A DNA stretch of 64,000 bases, taken from assembly GCA_017307505.1 (NCBI GenBank), contig JAFKEE010000053.1, forward strand, positions 25,252-89,251. Reading direction: 5' to 3'. Of this stretch, positions 26,085 to 35,941 are shown piece after piece (positions within the stretch are counted from its first letter, which is position 1; every line of letters starts with the position of its first letter). Below the pieces are notes generated by a model that was not told the origin of the DNA, did not search any database, and saw nothing but the letters and a program-made list of their open reading frames with translations. Both the position numbers and the translations under genes were made by a program. The DNA comes from Acidobacteriota bacterium (GTDB lineage: Bacteria; Acidobacteriota; Terriglobia; Bryobacterales; Bryobacteraceae).

Positions 26085-27053
26085 TTACTCACCGGGCCGG
26101 CGATCCTGCTGTCGCTGCTGCGAATCAGGTTGAAAGCCCGGCACGGAGCCGAACGCAAACCGGAAGCTATTCTCCGCCAGTGCGCGCAGGTCAGCTTCGC
26201 CGAACCCGAACTCATCCCGGGCGATCTCGTACTCGCGGACCAATGTCGTGTGGAACATGGGCGGATCGTCTGTATTCAGCACAAGGGGGACACCGGCGTC
26301 GTACAGCCGCCGCACCGGATGCTCCTTCAGAGAACTGACCGCGCCCGTGCATACGTTGCTGGAGATGGATACTTCCAGGGGGATGCGCCGGTCTCGCAGG
26401 TGCGCCACCAGGACCGGATCGTCGATCGACCGGATGCCATGGCCAATCCGCTCCGCGCCACATTCCAGAGCGGCCCACACACTTGCCGGTCCAACGGTCT
26501 CGCCGGCATGCGGAGCCAAATGTAATCCGGCCGCCCGTGCATAGTCGAACACTTCACGGAACAGTTCCACCGGGCCACCCGCCTCATCGCCGCCTACGCC
26601 GAAGCCCACCACGCCCCGATCCTTGCGTTGAACCGCCGCCCGCGCCACGGACCAGACGTGCTCCAATCCAAACTGACGCACCGCATCGAAAATGAACCGC
26701 ACGGGAATCGGACCGGCCTGGGCCGCTGAGGAGATCGCGTCGAACACCGGGCCTAAGTCCATGCCCCGCCACAGCACCACGCCCGCGCTCACATTTACTT
26801 CCGCATAGCGCACACCTTGCCTCGCCAGATCCTCCAGCAGGCGCCGCGTGATCAGGCCGAAGTGCTCCGGAGTCCTCAAATGGAGATTCACCCACTTGTA
26901 GCTCTGCAGGAATCCCAGGAAGTTGTCGTACTGATAGTGAGACCGGATCTCCTCCAGCGATAGCGCCGGTTCGATCTCCTGCAATGTCTCCGGCGTCACC
27001 GAACCTTCCAGGTGAACGTGCAGCTCCGCCTTATTCAGTGAAGATAGGTCCAT
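26085..27053 (-). CDS. Adenosine deaminase-family amidohydrolase
   Basis: 322 residues from the ATG at 27053. Zinc and catalytic motifs are all present: HVHLEGS near residue 11, GFGVGGDEAGGP, APHAGETVGPASV, ERIGHGIR, SISSNVCTGAV and LNTDDPPMF. These match adenosine deaminase/ADE-type enzymes that hydrolyse adenosine or adenine to inosine or hypoxanthine. The start lies only 19 bases from the divergent glgB start, so the two genes must have promoters reaching into each other's coding region. The C-terminus ends in a glutamine/arginine-rich tail of no known role. Confidence 0.88.
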   Translation of the reverse strand: MDLSSLNKAELHVHLEGSVTPETLQEIEPALSLEEIRSHYQYDNFLGFLQSYKWVNLHLRTPEHFGLITRRLLEDLARQGVRYAEVNVSAGVVLWRGMDLGPVFDAISSAAQAGPIPVRFIFDAVRQFGLEHVWSVARAAVQRKDRGVVGFGVGGDEAGGPVELFREVFDYARAAGLHLAPHAGETVGPASVWAALECGAERIGHGIRSIDDPVLVAHLRDRRIPLEVSISSNVCTGAVSSLKEHPVRRLYDAGVPLVLNTDDPPMFHTTLVREYEIARDEFGFGEADLRALAENSFRFAFGSVPGFQPDSQQRQQDRRPGE

Positions 27054-27072
27054 GAACTGCCATAATAGCCGC

Positions 27073-29238
27073 ATGAAGCCAGGTGAGTTGGATGCCCTCG
27101 TCGGCGGCTACCACGGTGATCCGTTCTCCATTCTCGGCCCTCATCAGGACGAGGATGGCTGGATCATCCGCGCTCTCCTGCCCCAGGCGGCCAGCGCTTC
27201 GGTCCGCCTGCCCGACGATGAGGCCGTCCCGATGGAGCGCATCCACGAGAGTGGGCTATACGCCGCCAGAGTAAGTGACGACCCTGGCGCCTACCGGCTT
27301 CAGATCGTGTACCAGCGCGGCGGCTCCAGCGAGATCGAGGATCCTTACCGCTTTGCCCCGCTGCTCAGCAGCTTCGACCTTCACCTGCACGCCGAGGGCA
27401 CAAACTACGAGTCCTGGCACAGTATGGGCGCTCACATCACCGCGGTCGACGGGATCCCCGGCGTGCGCTTTGCCGTCTGGGCGCCCAACGCCGAAATGGT
27501 CAGTGTCGCCGGTGATTTCAACCAGTGGGACGTTACCCGCCACCCCATGCGCCGCCGGGACAGCGGCATCTGGGAGCTCTTCATTCCGAACATCGGGGAA
27601 GGCGAGATCTATAAGTACTTCGTCCGCTCCCGCATTTACGGCGTCTCAGGCCTCAAGTTCGATCCTTACGGCTTCGCCAGCGAGAAACCGCCCAAGCAGG
27701 CGTCCATCGTCTGGAACCTGGCCCGCTACCAGTGGTCCGACCAGCAGTGGATGGAACAGCGCGCCCGCACCCCATGGCTGGAGCGGCCCGTCAGCGTCTA
27801 TGAACTCCACCTGGAGTCCTGGATGCGCAATCCGGACGGCGAGCCTCTCTCTTACCGGGAACTGGCCGCCCACCTCATTCCTTACGTCAAGCGCATGGGG
27901 TTCACTCATCTGGAGCTCATGCCCATCGCCGAGCACCCTTATTCCGGTTCGTGGGGCTACCAGGTCGTCGGATACTTTGCCCCCACCGCCCGCTTCGGCA
28001 ATCCGGACGATTTCCGCTACTTCGTCGACCAGTGCCACCAGAATGGCATTGCCATCATCGTCGACTGGGTGCCCGCCCACTTCCCCAAGGATGCGCATGG
28101 GCTGGCGCGGTTTGACGGCACGGCCTGCTATGAACACGACGACCCGAGGTTGGGCGAGCACAAGGACTGGGGCACCCTCATCTTCAATTTCGGCCGCAAT
28201 GAGGTCCGCAACTTCCTCATCTCCAATGCCCTCTTCTGGCTGAAGGAGTATCACATCGACGGGCTGCGCGTGGATGCCGTCGCGTCCATGCTCTACCTCG
28301 ACTACTCCCGCGAAGACGGCGAGTGGATCCCGAACAAGTACGGCGGCCGGGAAAACCTGGAAGCCATCGACTTCCTGCGCAAATTCAACGAAGAGGCGCA
28401 CACCGTCCCCGGGGCCGTCACGATCGCCGAGGAATCCACCTCGTACGCGGGCGTCTCCCACCCGGTCTACTCCGGCGGCCTGGGCTTCACCATGAAGTGG
28501 AACATGGGGTGGATGCACGACATGTTCGCTTATTTCAAAAGCGATCCCATCTACCGCCGCTTCAACCACAACCACATCACGTTCAGCCTGCTGTACGCAT
28601 TCACTGAGAATTTCGTCCTGCCCATCTCACACGACGAGGTGGTCCACGGCAAGGCTTCGCTCATCGGCAAGATGCCCGGCGACGAGTGGCAGCGGTTTGC
28701 CAATGTGCGCGTCTTCCTCGCCTACATGTTTGCCCACCCCGGCAAGAAGCTCCTGTTTATGGGCTCTGAGCTGGGGCAGTACGAAGAGTGGAACTGGCAG
28801 GGCCAGATCCGCTGGGACCTGCTGCAGTACCCGCTTCACCGCGGGCTCAGCGATTTCCTGCGCGAACTGAACTTCCTCTATCAGAACGAACCCAGTTTGT
28901 ATGAGGTCGACTACCACTGGCAGGGCTTCGAATGGATCGACTTCCGCGATGTCGACAACAGCGTGATCAGCTTCATCCGCCGCGCGAAGAATCACGAGAA
29001 TCTCCTGGTGGTGGTCTGCAACTTTACCCCCGTGGTGCGTCACAACTACAACGTCGGCGTTCCTACCGGCGGGGTATACCAGGAAATCATGAATAGTGAC
29101 TGGCAGCACTTCGGCGGCAGCGGCGTCGGCAATTCCGGTGACCTGCGCGCGAATTCGGGCAAGGTGCAGGGCCGCGAAAACTTCATCAGCATCACCTTGC
29201 CTCCGCTGGCTGTAACGATTTACCGCCGCGTCGGGTAA
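27073..29238 (+). CDS. glgB: 1,4-alpha-glucan branching enzyme
   Basis: 721 residues from the ATG at 27073 (a longer start at 27052 would overlap the divergent gene's start). N-terminal CBM48 modules (NPSILG-type FSILGPHQDEDGW and FAVWAPNAEMVSVAGDFNQWD), then a GH13_9 barrel with DGLRVDAVASMLYLDYSR (nucleophile Asp at about 400), VTIAEEST (acid Glu about 452) and ISHDEVVHGKASL (about 519). It makes alpha-1,6 branches in glycogen. No other glg gene is adjacent, so it stands apart from a glycogen operon. Confidence 0.95.
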   Translation: MKPGELDALVGGYHGDPFSILGPHQDEDGWIIRALLPQAASASVRLPDDEAVPMERIHESGLYAARVSDDPGAYRLQIVYQRGGSSEIEDPYRFAPLLSSFDLHLHAEGTNYESWHSMGAHITAVDGIPGVRFAVWAPNAEMVSVAGDFNQWDVTRHPMRRRDSGIWELFIPNIGEGEIYKYFVRSRIYGVSGLKFDPYGFASEKPPKQASIVWNLARYQWSDQQWMEQRARTPWLERPVSVYELHLESWMRNPDGEPLSYRELAAHLIPYVKRMGFTHLELMPIAEHPYSGSWGYQVVGYFAPTARFGNPDDFRYFVDQCHQNGIAIIVDWVPAHFPKDAHGLARFDGTACYEHDDPRLGEHKDWGTLIFNFGRNEVRNFLISNALFWLKEYHIDGLRVDAVASMLYLDYSREDGEWIPNKYGGRENLEAIDFLRKFNEEAHTVPGAVTIAEESTSYAGVSHPVYSGGLGFTMKWNMGWMHDMFAYFKSDPIYRRFNHNHITFSLLYAFTENFVLPISHDEVVHGKASLIGKMPGDEWQRFANVRVFLAYMFAHPGKKLLFMGSELGQYEEWNWQGQIRWDLLQYPLHRGLSDFLRELNFLYQNEPSLYEVDYHWQGFEWIDFRDVDNSVISFIRRAKNHENLLVVVCNFTPVVRHNYNVGVPTGGVYQEIMNSDWQHFGGSGVGNSGDLRANSGKVQGRENFISITLPPLAVTIYRRVG

Positions 29239-29334
29239 ACTGCCTCCGGCGCACCATCTCTGCCTGCTGCGGCAGGAACTTCACACCGCCGTCCGGCGTC
29301 TACCTTCGTGACCAAAACGGAGAAAGGAGGCCGC

Positions 29335-30267
29335 ATGAGCCCGCCTGCGCCGGCAGCACCGCCTGTTGTCTATCGCCTTCTGCTGCGCCTGGCGAGCTTT
29401 CTCTGTCCCGCCCACGCCCGTGCCGCCTGGCGCAGGCAGTGGGAGTCCGGCCTGCGCGACTGGTGGATCCTCGCCGAGCGCGGAGAACTCACCAACGAGG
29501 CATCAGCCCTGGCTGCCCGCTACTGCCGCGGCGCCTGGGCCGACGCCTTCGAACTCCGCTTCCGCCGCGAACAGATCCTCCATGCTTTGCGCGGACCTTG
29601 GTTCCCCATCCTCTGCGCAGCCGCCACCATTGCGCTCACCGGGCTGCTTTCCCACGGCTTTCAGGTGGTCCACCGGGTGGCCGGCCTGGTCTTTTATTCG
29701 AAACCTCTGCCGGTTGCACTCCGCCCGCACATTCATTACGATCCGCGCGGCGATATGGTCGCTGCCTATCTTGCCCCCCTTGTTCTGGCCATCCTGATCT
29801 CCGCCATGCTGCTGCTCATCAGCCGGCTCCCGGTGAGACAAGCCGGCTGGCGCTACTGGCTGCACCTGGTTGTGAAAACACTCACCGTCCAGACCGCCAT
29901 TGCCTGCCTCTGGTTTGAGGGCGGCTCCGCCCTGCGTTCCGTCATCCAATCGGAAGCCCTGCGGATTCTCGGCGGCGGGCTGGTGCTCGGGATCCTCTTC
30001 ATCGCACTTTTCGGAACAGCCACACGCTGGAGCATTAACGATCAGCGGCGGCGCTGCCCCGTCTGCCTGCGCCTGCTCGATATGCCTGTCTCCGTCGGCT
30101 CATGGGGCAGCGTGTTTGAACCTGCCACGACGGAACTGCTCTGTGCCGGGGGCCATGGCTCCCTCACGCTTTCTGAACGGGACAACACCGGGCCCGACCG
30201 CTGGACCGCGCTCGACGCATCCTGGCGTGAACTCTTCGAGAACGCTTCGTCACCCGAGGCCCGATAG
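29335..30267 (+). CDS. Polytopic membrane protein with C-terminal CXXC element
   Basis: 310 residues; I chose the ATG at 29335 because GGAGG precedes it by four to five bases. The soluble N-terminal 80 residues include FLCPAHARAAWRRQWESGLRDW, which resembles a prefix found in acidobacterial membrane proteins near permeases. There are about four helices (PWFPILCAAATIALTGLLSHG, MVAAYLAPLVLAILISAMLLLI and two more), then a hydrophilic tail with RRRCPVCLRLLDMPVS and LLCAGGH, a possible zinc-binding Cys4-like or Cys3His unit. I do not recognise a function. It is preceded by glgB and followed by a phosphodiesterase gene on the same strand. Confidence 0.7.
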   Translation: MSPPAPAAPPVVYRLLLRLASFLCPAHARAAWRRQWESGLRDWWILAERGELTNEASALAARYCRGAWADAFELRFRREQILHALRGPWFPILCAAATIALTGLLSHGFQVVHRVAGLVFYSKPLPVALRPHIHYDPRGDMVAAYLAPLVLAILISAMLLLISRLPVRQAGWRYWLHLVVKTLTVQTAIACLWFEGGSALRSVIQSEALRILGGGLVLGILFIALFGTATRWSINDQRRRCPVCLRLLDMPVSVGSWGSVFEPATTELLCAGGHGSLTLSERDNTGPDRWTALDASWRELFENASSPEAR

Positions 30268-30347
30268 GTCCTCCCATTAGCTCTCTGCTTCCCTCCCGAC
30301 CACCGCCCCAGCTATCGTGGGTGAGGTAGCTGGAACCGGTTGTTCGC

Positions 30348-32060
30348 ATGCTTTATTACGTACCGCGCCGTCTCATTTCCTTCGCCCTGTTCTGTTGTCT
30401 GCCTTTTGCCCTCCACGGCCAGAGGGTCGTGATGGTTTCCTTCGACGGACTCGGCTACCAGGCCCTGACCACTGACCCCGTCGCTCAGGAACTCACCGTT
30501 CTTCGCGATGCCATCGCCCGCGGAGCCAGCGCCGCCGGCATGCAGGCTGCCTTTCCTTCCACCACGGCCAACTCCCACGCCGCCCTCTGGACCGGCTGCT
30601 ATGGGGATGTCAACCACATCACGGCCAACAATCCGCCGCTACTGCCGCGAGCTGCCCACACCTTCCTCGAACGCGGCAACGGCTTCCTCGCCACGCCGCT
30701 CGACTCCGAGGCCATCTGGGTGACGGCCGCTCGCGAAGGCCGCTCTGCCGTTGCTCATCAACCGACGCAAGGCTACCCGTTCACGCCCATGAATTCGGGG
30801 CACGGGGCCATCGTCCACAATGGCTACCAGACCCGGCTGCTCGCTCCGCACGCGCTCTTCACCGTCAAGAATACGGATGCCCAGCCCGACGGCTCCATCC
30901 ACATTAAGCACGGCCCGCTCTCACTCCGCGCGGAACGCCACAACGGCGCGCTGCGCATTTCGGTCTCCGGCTCGAAGGAGTTCGTGGATGTGCACCCCGC
31001 CGCGGTTGAAACCGAATTGCCCCGTCAGCGGCCACTCGCCCGCTATTTCAGCCCCGGGCTCGCCATCACTCAGCCGGTTCCGGCTGTCCTCTACTTCCGG
31101 CTCTTCGAGCTTTCGCCTACTACGTTCCGCCTCTACGTCTCCCCGTTGCAGGAACTCGCCATGACGGAGCCGCTACCCGCGCTCTTCCGCCAGGCCGGCG
31201 GTTTTCTGGGCAACGGGCCCGAAGCGCTCATGCAGCAGGGAGTCCTGAGCGAGGCCGAATACCTGGAAGCGGTGGAACTTGTCATCCGCCAGATGACGCG
31301 TCACGCCGCCTGGCTCCAGGCCCACTACCAGCCGCGCTTCTTCCAGGGCTACCTGCCATTTCCCGACGAGTTTGAACACTCGTGGCTCGCGCTTTCCCGA
31401 AACGGCCAGAAATCGATCGATGAGTTCCGCCGCTGGGGCTACATCGCCGTCAACCGCGGTGCGGCTGAGTTCGCCAAACTGGCCCGCAAGTCAGACCATC
31501 TGTTGTGGGTCTCCGATCACGGCATGGCCCCGGTCACCCGTTACGTCTCCGTTCATGAGGTGCTTCGCCGCGCCGGCCTCGGTGACAAAGCCTCCTACCT
31601 TTACAACTCGATCCTGGTGAACACGACGGATTGGAAAGGCGGCACGGTTCCACCGGGTGAGCGTGCCCAAGTCGTCGAACAGGCCCGCCGGGCCATGGCC
31701 GCGGTACAGGAAAACGGCAAGCCCGTCTTCACGGCATTCTTCACGCCGGAGCACGACCGCGCGAAATACGGGATTGGCGGCCCGGCCGGAGGAGACCTCT
31801 ACTTCGATCTCGCCCCCGGCTACGCCGCTTCGGGCCGTCCAAATCCCGCCCTGTTCGATGCCAATACCAAACCGCGTGGTGTCCATGGCTTTCTCCCCAC
31901 CCGGCCGGAGATGCTGGCCGTCTGCATCCTGCGCGGACCTCGCGTTAAGCCGTCCACTCAATGGCCGCAGCTGCGGTCCATCCAGGTTGCACCGCTGATT
32001 GCCGCCCTCCTCGGAATCGCTCCGCCGCCGAATGCCAAGGCTCCGTCCCCACTGCAGTAG
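30348..32060 (+). CDS. Secreted alkaline-phosphatase-superfamily phosphodiesterase
   Basis: 570 residues with a signal peptide (ISFALFCCLPFALHG). Nucleotide pyrophosphatase/phosphodiesterase fold: VVMVSFDGLGYQAL (first metal Asp), PSTTANSHAALWTGCYGD (Thr nucleophile), WVSDHGMAPVTRYVSV (second metal site Asp/His) and GVHGFLPTRPEM (third His). All metal-site motifs of the PF01663 family are present, so it is expected to hydrolyse phosphodiesters or pyrophosphates in the periplasm. Length is typical. The next gene is a PIG-L deacetylase on the same strand, 85 bases away, possibly co-transcribed. Confidence 0.85.
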   Translation: MLYYVPRRLISFALFCCLPFALHGQRVVMVSFDGLGYQALTTDPVAQELTVLRDAIARGASAAGMQAAFPSTTANSHAALWTGCYGDVNHITANNPPLLPRAAHTFLERGNGFLATPLDSEAIWVTAAREGRSAVAHQPTQGYPFTPMNSGHGAIVHNGYQTRLLAPHALFTVKNTDAQPDGSIHIKHGPLSLRAERHNGALRISVSGSKEFVDVHPAAVETELPRQRPLARYFSPGLAITQPVPAVLYFRLFELSPTTFRLYVSPLQELAMTEPLPALFRQAGGFLGNGPEALMQQGVLSEAEYLEAVELVIRQMTRHAAWLQAHYQPRFFQGYLPFPDEFEHSWLALSRNGQKSIDEFRRWGYIAVNRGAAEFAKLARKSDHLLWVSDHGMAPVTRYVSVHEVLRRAGLGDKASYLYNSILVNTTDWKGGTVPPGERAQVVEQARRAMAAVQENGKPVFTAFFTPEHDRAKYGIGGPAGGDLYFDLAPGYAASGRPNPALFDANTKPRGVHGFLPTRPEMLAVCILRGPRVKPSTQWPQLRSIQVAPLIAALLGIAPPPNAKAPSPLQ

Positions 32061-32145
32061 CGTAGCCGGTCCGCCGTCGAATCCGGAGCTTGTCTGGATC
32101 CCACTGCCACCGTCTGCCTTGCCGCATGCGCTAGCATAATCGTCA

Positions 32146-32838
32146 ATGCCAAAGACTCTCCTGGCCATGGGGGCCCACTATGACGATTGCGTCTTCGGAG
32201 TGCCCGGCATCATGCTCCAGGCTGTCGCGCAGGGCTGGCGCGTGGTGATCGCGGCTCTCATCGGCGACTACACCAACTGGGCGCCGGTGAAGGGCAGGGA
32301 AAAGGCGCTGGTCGATGGCTCGAAGCAGCTCGCCCACCACTACGGTGCCGAGATGCGCTTCCTCGACTTCGCCTCGCACATGTTCGACGTCACCACACCC
32401 GCGAAGCAGAAAGTGGCGGAACTGGTGGCCGAAGTGAAACCCGACATGGCGATCATCCTCTGGCACAGTGATACGCACGATGACCACCGCGTGGCATCAC
32501 CCCTCTGTGAGATCGCGGTGAAGAACGCGAACCAGATCCTGGGCCGCACCGACGCCGTGGCGCCGCGCCAGATCTACTACTACGACAATGGCCCCCGCCA
32601 CACTCGCGGCTTCGAGCCCGACACCTTCGTCGATGTCACCGCCGAGTGGTCCGCCGCCAGCGAATGGCTGGGCAAGCTCATGGCGCTGATGCGCAACCAG
32701 GCCTACGATCCGGCGCAGCGGGACTCGGCGGTGGATCTCAAAACCGCCATCGCCGCGTATCGCGGAGCCACCTGCGGCGTTCGCTACGCGGAGGCGCTCA
32801 AGGCCTACGACCAGCGGCCGGTGAAACTCTTCAGTTAA
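32146..32838 (+). CDS. PIG-L family deacetylase
   Basis: 230 residues, Rossmann-like zinc deacetylase: [17 protein letters not shown] carries the AHxDD zinc motif and [14 protein letters not shown] the third zinc ligand. Family members (LmbE, MshB, BshB) remove acetyl groups from GlcNAc conjugates such as mycothiol or bacillithiol precursors, or from N-acetyl sugars of antibiotics. No signal peptide. Substrate not assignable; it is not next to a thiol-biosynthesis gene. Convergent with the second ADOP permease, five bases from its stop codon. Confidence 0.85.
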   Translation: MPKTLLAMGAHYDDCVFGVPGIMLQAVAQGWRVVIAALIGDYTNWAPVKGREKALVDGSKQLAHHYGAEMRFLDFASHMFDVTTPAKQKVAELVAEVKPDMAIILWHSDTHDDHRVASPLCEIAVKNANQILGRTDAVAPRQIYYYDNGPRHTRGFEPDTFVDVTAEWSAASEWLGKLMALMRNQAYDPAQRDSAVDLKTAIAAYRGATCGVRYAEALKAYDQRPVKLFS

Positions 32839-32842
32839 CGGG

Positions 32843-35473
32843 CTACTCGTGCCGCAACGCAGTGAGCGGATCCACGCGGCCCGCCCGGCGCGCCGGCAGA
32901 TAGCCCGCCGCCATCGCCACCAAGCCCAGTAACGCCGCTGCAATCAACTGGGACAACCCATCCGCCGGGGTCACGCCGAATAACATCGACTCGGCTGCGT
33001 GCGACACCAGCACAGACACAGGGATCCCCACTGCCAGGCCAAGGGCGATCACCGCCAGCGTTTTGCGGAGAATCGACCACGCCACCTGGCCCGGCATCGC
33101 GCCCAATGCCATCCGCACCCCAATTTCAGGCGTCTTCCGGGCCACGGAGTAAGACAGCACCCCGTACAACCCCACCGCCGAGAGCAACAGCGCCAACAAC
33201 CCGAACGCCGTGGCCAGCGTGGAGATCAAACGCTCCTGGATCAGCCATTCGTCCATCTGCCGGGCCAGGGTGCCGCTGCGCAGGAGGTGGACATCCGGGC
33301 CGAGGCTTCGCAACCGCGCCAGTATCGTGGGTAGCACCAGTTCAGGATCTCCCGCCGTTTTAACGCTCAAGGTCTGCCGGGCGCCCATGTCCATCGGCTG
33401 GCGGATCGAGATATACAGGAACCGCCGAGGAGCCCTCCGCAGGTCCTCCTGCATCACGTCGGCTACCACGCCGATGATCCGCAGCGTCCTTTTGTTCATC
33501 ACGACATCCGTCCCGATCGGATCCTTGGAGCCGAAGAAATGCTTGCGCGCGCTCTCGTTGATCACCCCGACATAAGGCGTCCCCGCCCGGTCCCGGTCCG
33601 TAAAGTCCCGGCCTCGCAACAGCGAGATCCCCAATGTCCGGAAGTAACCTTCGCTCGCCGTGATCAGGCCGATGCTATGCGCCTCGCGCGACTCCGATTG
33701 GAATCCCGGAGCGTCGAAGGCAACACCTCTGCCGTTCCCATCCAGGGGTGTCATGGACGACAACGCCGCTGCCTCCACGCCCGGCAAAGACCGCACCTCC
33801 GGCAGCAACCGGTCCCACAACGCAGTCCGGTTCTCCGCCTCGGGATAGGAGTCGTGCGGCAGGTGCACGCCCACCAGCGCCACACGGCTCACATTGAACC
33901 CCATATCCTGCTGATGGAGATTCTGCAGGGTCCGGAGAAATAGGGTCGCTCCCACCAGCAGGATCAGCGAGAGCGCTACCTGGAAGGCTACCAGCAACTG
34001 CCCCAATCGCCCGCCGCCGCGCGACATTGTGGAACGTCCGCCGTCCTTCATCGCGTTGTTCGGATCCGATCGCAGCCCGCGCAGCATCGGAGCTGCACCG
34101 AACAAAAGCGAGGCCAGCAGGGAGGCGCCTACCGTGAAGCCCAGCACGCGCCAATCCCAGTGAACCTCCAGTTGAATCGGTCTTGCGCCACCCGCGAAGA
34201 ACGAGGTCAACCCGCGCACGGCCCACAACGCCACCAGCAGGCCGGAGGCGGCGCCTGCGGCAAACAGGAGCCCCGTCTCCGTCAGGAGCTGCCGGAACAG
34301 CCGCCCGCGGCCGGCGCCAATGGCTACCCGTAGCGCAAACTCACGCGCCCTCTGCGCCGATCGCGCCAGCAGCAGATTGGTGATGTTGGCACACGCGATC
34401 AGCAGCACCAGCCCCACTACGGTCATCAGCGCCCACAGCGGCTTCGAGAAGCGCCGCCGCAATTCGTCCAGGCCTTGCGAGGCAGGCGCCAATTCCAGGT
34501 GATGAAAGTTGTTGCGCCTGACTTCTGCCGGTACCGGGAACTCATCCATGAACGCTTGAAAGATGCGGTCTGTCTCCTGACGCGCGACCTCCGGATTCGC
34601 CCCGGCCTTCAGCCGCGCCACCGCACTGAACCACCAGGATCCTGTGTCCTTCAACATCTCGTCGGTCACGTCCATGGGAATCGTGAGGTCGTCGGTACGG
34701 CCCGGCAGCAGGCCGTGGAATTCCGGAGCGGTCACGCCGACAATCGTGAATAACCGACCGCCCATCACGCCATCCCACTTGAAGGTGTGCCCTATCGCGC
34801 TCGGACTGCCACCGAAGCGGCGCTGCCAGAAATCGTAACTGATCACCGCTACGGGCGGATCCATCTTGCCGTCCTCGGGGGTCAGCAGCCGGCCCGCCGC
34901 CGGTTTGATGCCCAGCACCCGGAAGTAGTCACCGGAGACCCGCGCCGCATCCACCTCCTCGATGGGCCCGTCGAAACGGATCCCTACATCGGTGTTTGTG
35001 AATGCCGCCATGCCCGAAAACGAATTTGTCTGTGTCCGGAAGCGCTCGAAGCACGGGTAGGGTGGGGCGGGCCCCCGGCCCTTTGGGCCCGCGGCTGCCA
35101 GGAATACCAGTTGCTCCGGAGCCTGCACCGGCAGCGACCGCAGCAGCACTGCATCGATCAGGCTAAAGATCGCCGTATTCGCGCCCATGCCCAACGCGAG
35201 TGTGACCACCACCGCGGCTGTGAACCCCGGCGCCTTCCGCATCATTCGCAGCCCGTGACGCAGATCCTGCGAGAACTCGTCCAGCCAGCGCAGCCGGTTC
35301 TTCTCATAGAACCGCTCCTCGGCGCCCAGCACGTTGCCGAACGCCTTCTTTGCCGCCAGTCGCGCCTCGCTTTCCGACAACCCTTCCTGCTTCAGGGCCT
35401 CGGCTTCAAGCTCCAGGTGAGCCCGGATCTCTTCCTGGAAGTCATTTACACTCCGTTTGCGCCGCCAGAACAT
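32843..35473 (-). CDS. ADOP-type macrolide-export permease (second copy)
   Basis: 876 residues with the same layout as the first ADOP gene in this window: soluble prefix (MFWRRKRSVNDFQEEIRAHL), helix, MacB-type periplasmic domain, FtsX block (LLIACANITNLLLARSAQRAREFALRVAIGAGRGRL), then the second set ending YGVLSYSVARKTPEIGVRMALGA. No ATPase domain. It lies six bases after the PadR stop codon. The two ADOP proteins are clearly diverged copies rather than a recent duplication; the PadR partners differ as well, so each pair probably answers to its own signal. Confidence 0.88.
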   Translation of the reverse strand: MFWRRKRSVNDFQEEIRAHLELEAEALKQEGLSESEARLAAKKAFGNVLGAEERFYEKNRLRWLDEFSQDLRHGLRMMRKAPGFTAAVVVTLALGMGANTAIFSLIDAVLLRSLPVQAPEQLVFLAAAGPKGRGPAPPYPCFERFRTQTNSFSGMAAFTNTDVGIRFDGPIEEVDAARVSGDYFRVLGIKPAAGRLLTPEDGKMDPPVAVISYDFWQRRFGGSPSAIGHTFKWDGVMGGRLFTIVGVTAPEFHGLLPGRTDDLTIPMDVTDEMLKDTGSWWFSAVARLKAGANPEVARQETDRIFQAFMDEFPVPAEVRRNNFHHLELAPASQGLDELRRRFSKPLWALMTVVGLVLLIACANITNLLLARSAQRAREFALRVAIGAGRGRLFRQLLTETGLLFAAGAASGLLVALWAVRGLTSFFAGGARPIQLEVHWDWRVLGFTVGASLLASLLFGAAPMLRGLRSDPNNAMKDGGRSTMSRGGGRLGQLLVAFQVALSLILLVGATLFLRTLQNLHQQDMGFNVSRVALVGVHLPHDSYPEAENRTALWDRLLPEVRSLPGVEAAALSSMTPLDGNGRGVAFDAPGFQSESREAHSIGLITASEGYFRTLGISLLRGRDFTDRDRAGTPYVGVINESARKHFFGSKDPIGTDVVMNKRTLRIIGVVADVMQEDLRRAPRRFLYISIRQPMDMGARQTLSVKTAGDPELVLPTILARLRSLGPDVHLLRSGTLARQMDEWLIQERLISTLATAFGLLALLLSAVGLYGVLSYSVARKTPEIGVRMALGAMPGQVAWSILRKTLAVIALGLAVGIPVSVLVSHAAESMLFGVTPADGLSQLIAAALLGLVAMAAGYLPARRAGRVDPLTALRHE

Positions 35474-35479
35474 GGCTGT

Positions 35480-35839
35480 CTATGCCTCCTGCTCTTCCGG
35501 TCCCAGAATCAGTCCGATCGCCCGAGCCAGCCTCCGCCACTGGCTCGCCTTCACGGCCAGTTGCGTCCGCCCCTCGTCGGTGAGCGAGTAGAACCGCGCC
35601 TTCCGGTTGTTGTCCGAGACGCCCCACTCCGCACTGATCCAGCCCTTGTCCTCCAGTCGCTGCAGCGCCAGGTACAACGAGCCGTGGTCCACCAGGAACG
35701 TGTCTTCCGAAGTCTGCTGGATATGCCGGGCGATCCCTTGGCCATGCCGCGGGCCAAAGACGAGCATTCTCAGAATCAGCAGGTCGAGTGTGCCCTGCAG
35801 CAGGGCAATCCGATCGTCTTCGGGCTTTTGGGTAGGCAT
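35480..35839 (-). CDS. PadR-family repressor (second copy)
   Basis: 119 residues: LLQGTLDLLILRMLVFGPRHGQGIARHI, DHGSLYLALQRLEDKGWISAEWG and RKARFYSLTDEGRTQL. Same short PadR type as the first copy but clearly a separate line (recognition region DTFLVDHGSLY instead of DDVLQVGESSLY). Six bases upstream of the permease start, co-transcribed. Likely represses its operon. The start is divergent from the DUF1844 gene, 102 bases apart. Confidence 0.92.
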   Translation of the reverse strand: MPTQKPEDDRIALLQGTLDLLILRMLVFGPRHGQGIARHIQQTSEDTFLVDHGSLYLALQRLEDKGWISAEWGVSDNNRKARFYSLTDEGRTQLAVKASQWRRLARAIGLILGPEEQEA

Positions 35840-35941
35840 CCGACATCAGTATTGGCTGACTCGGGTCGGATGTCAACCCAAGCGGATGTAAACCTTCCAG
35901 TGCTTCATTTTTCCGGCCCCTTCTCCGTACAATGGAGAGCG

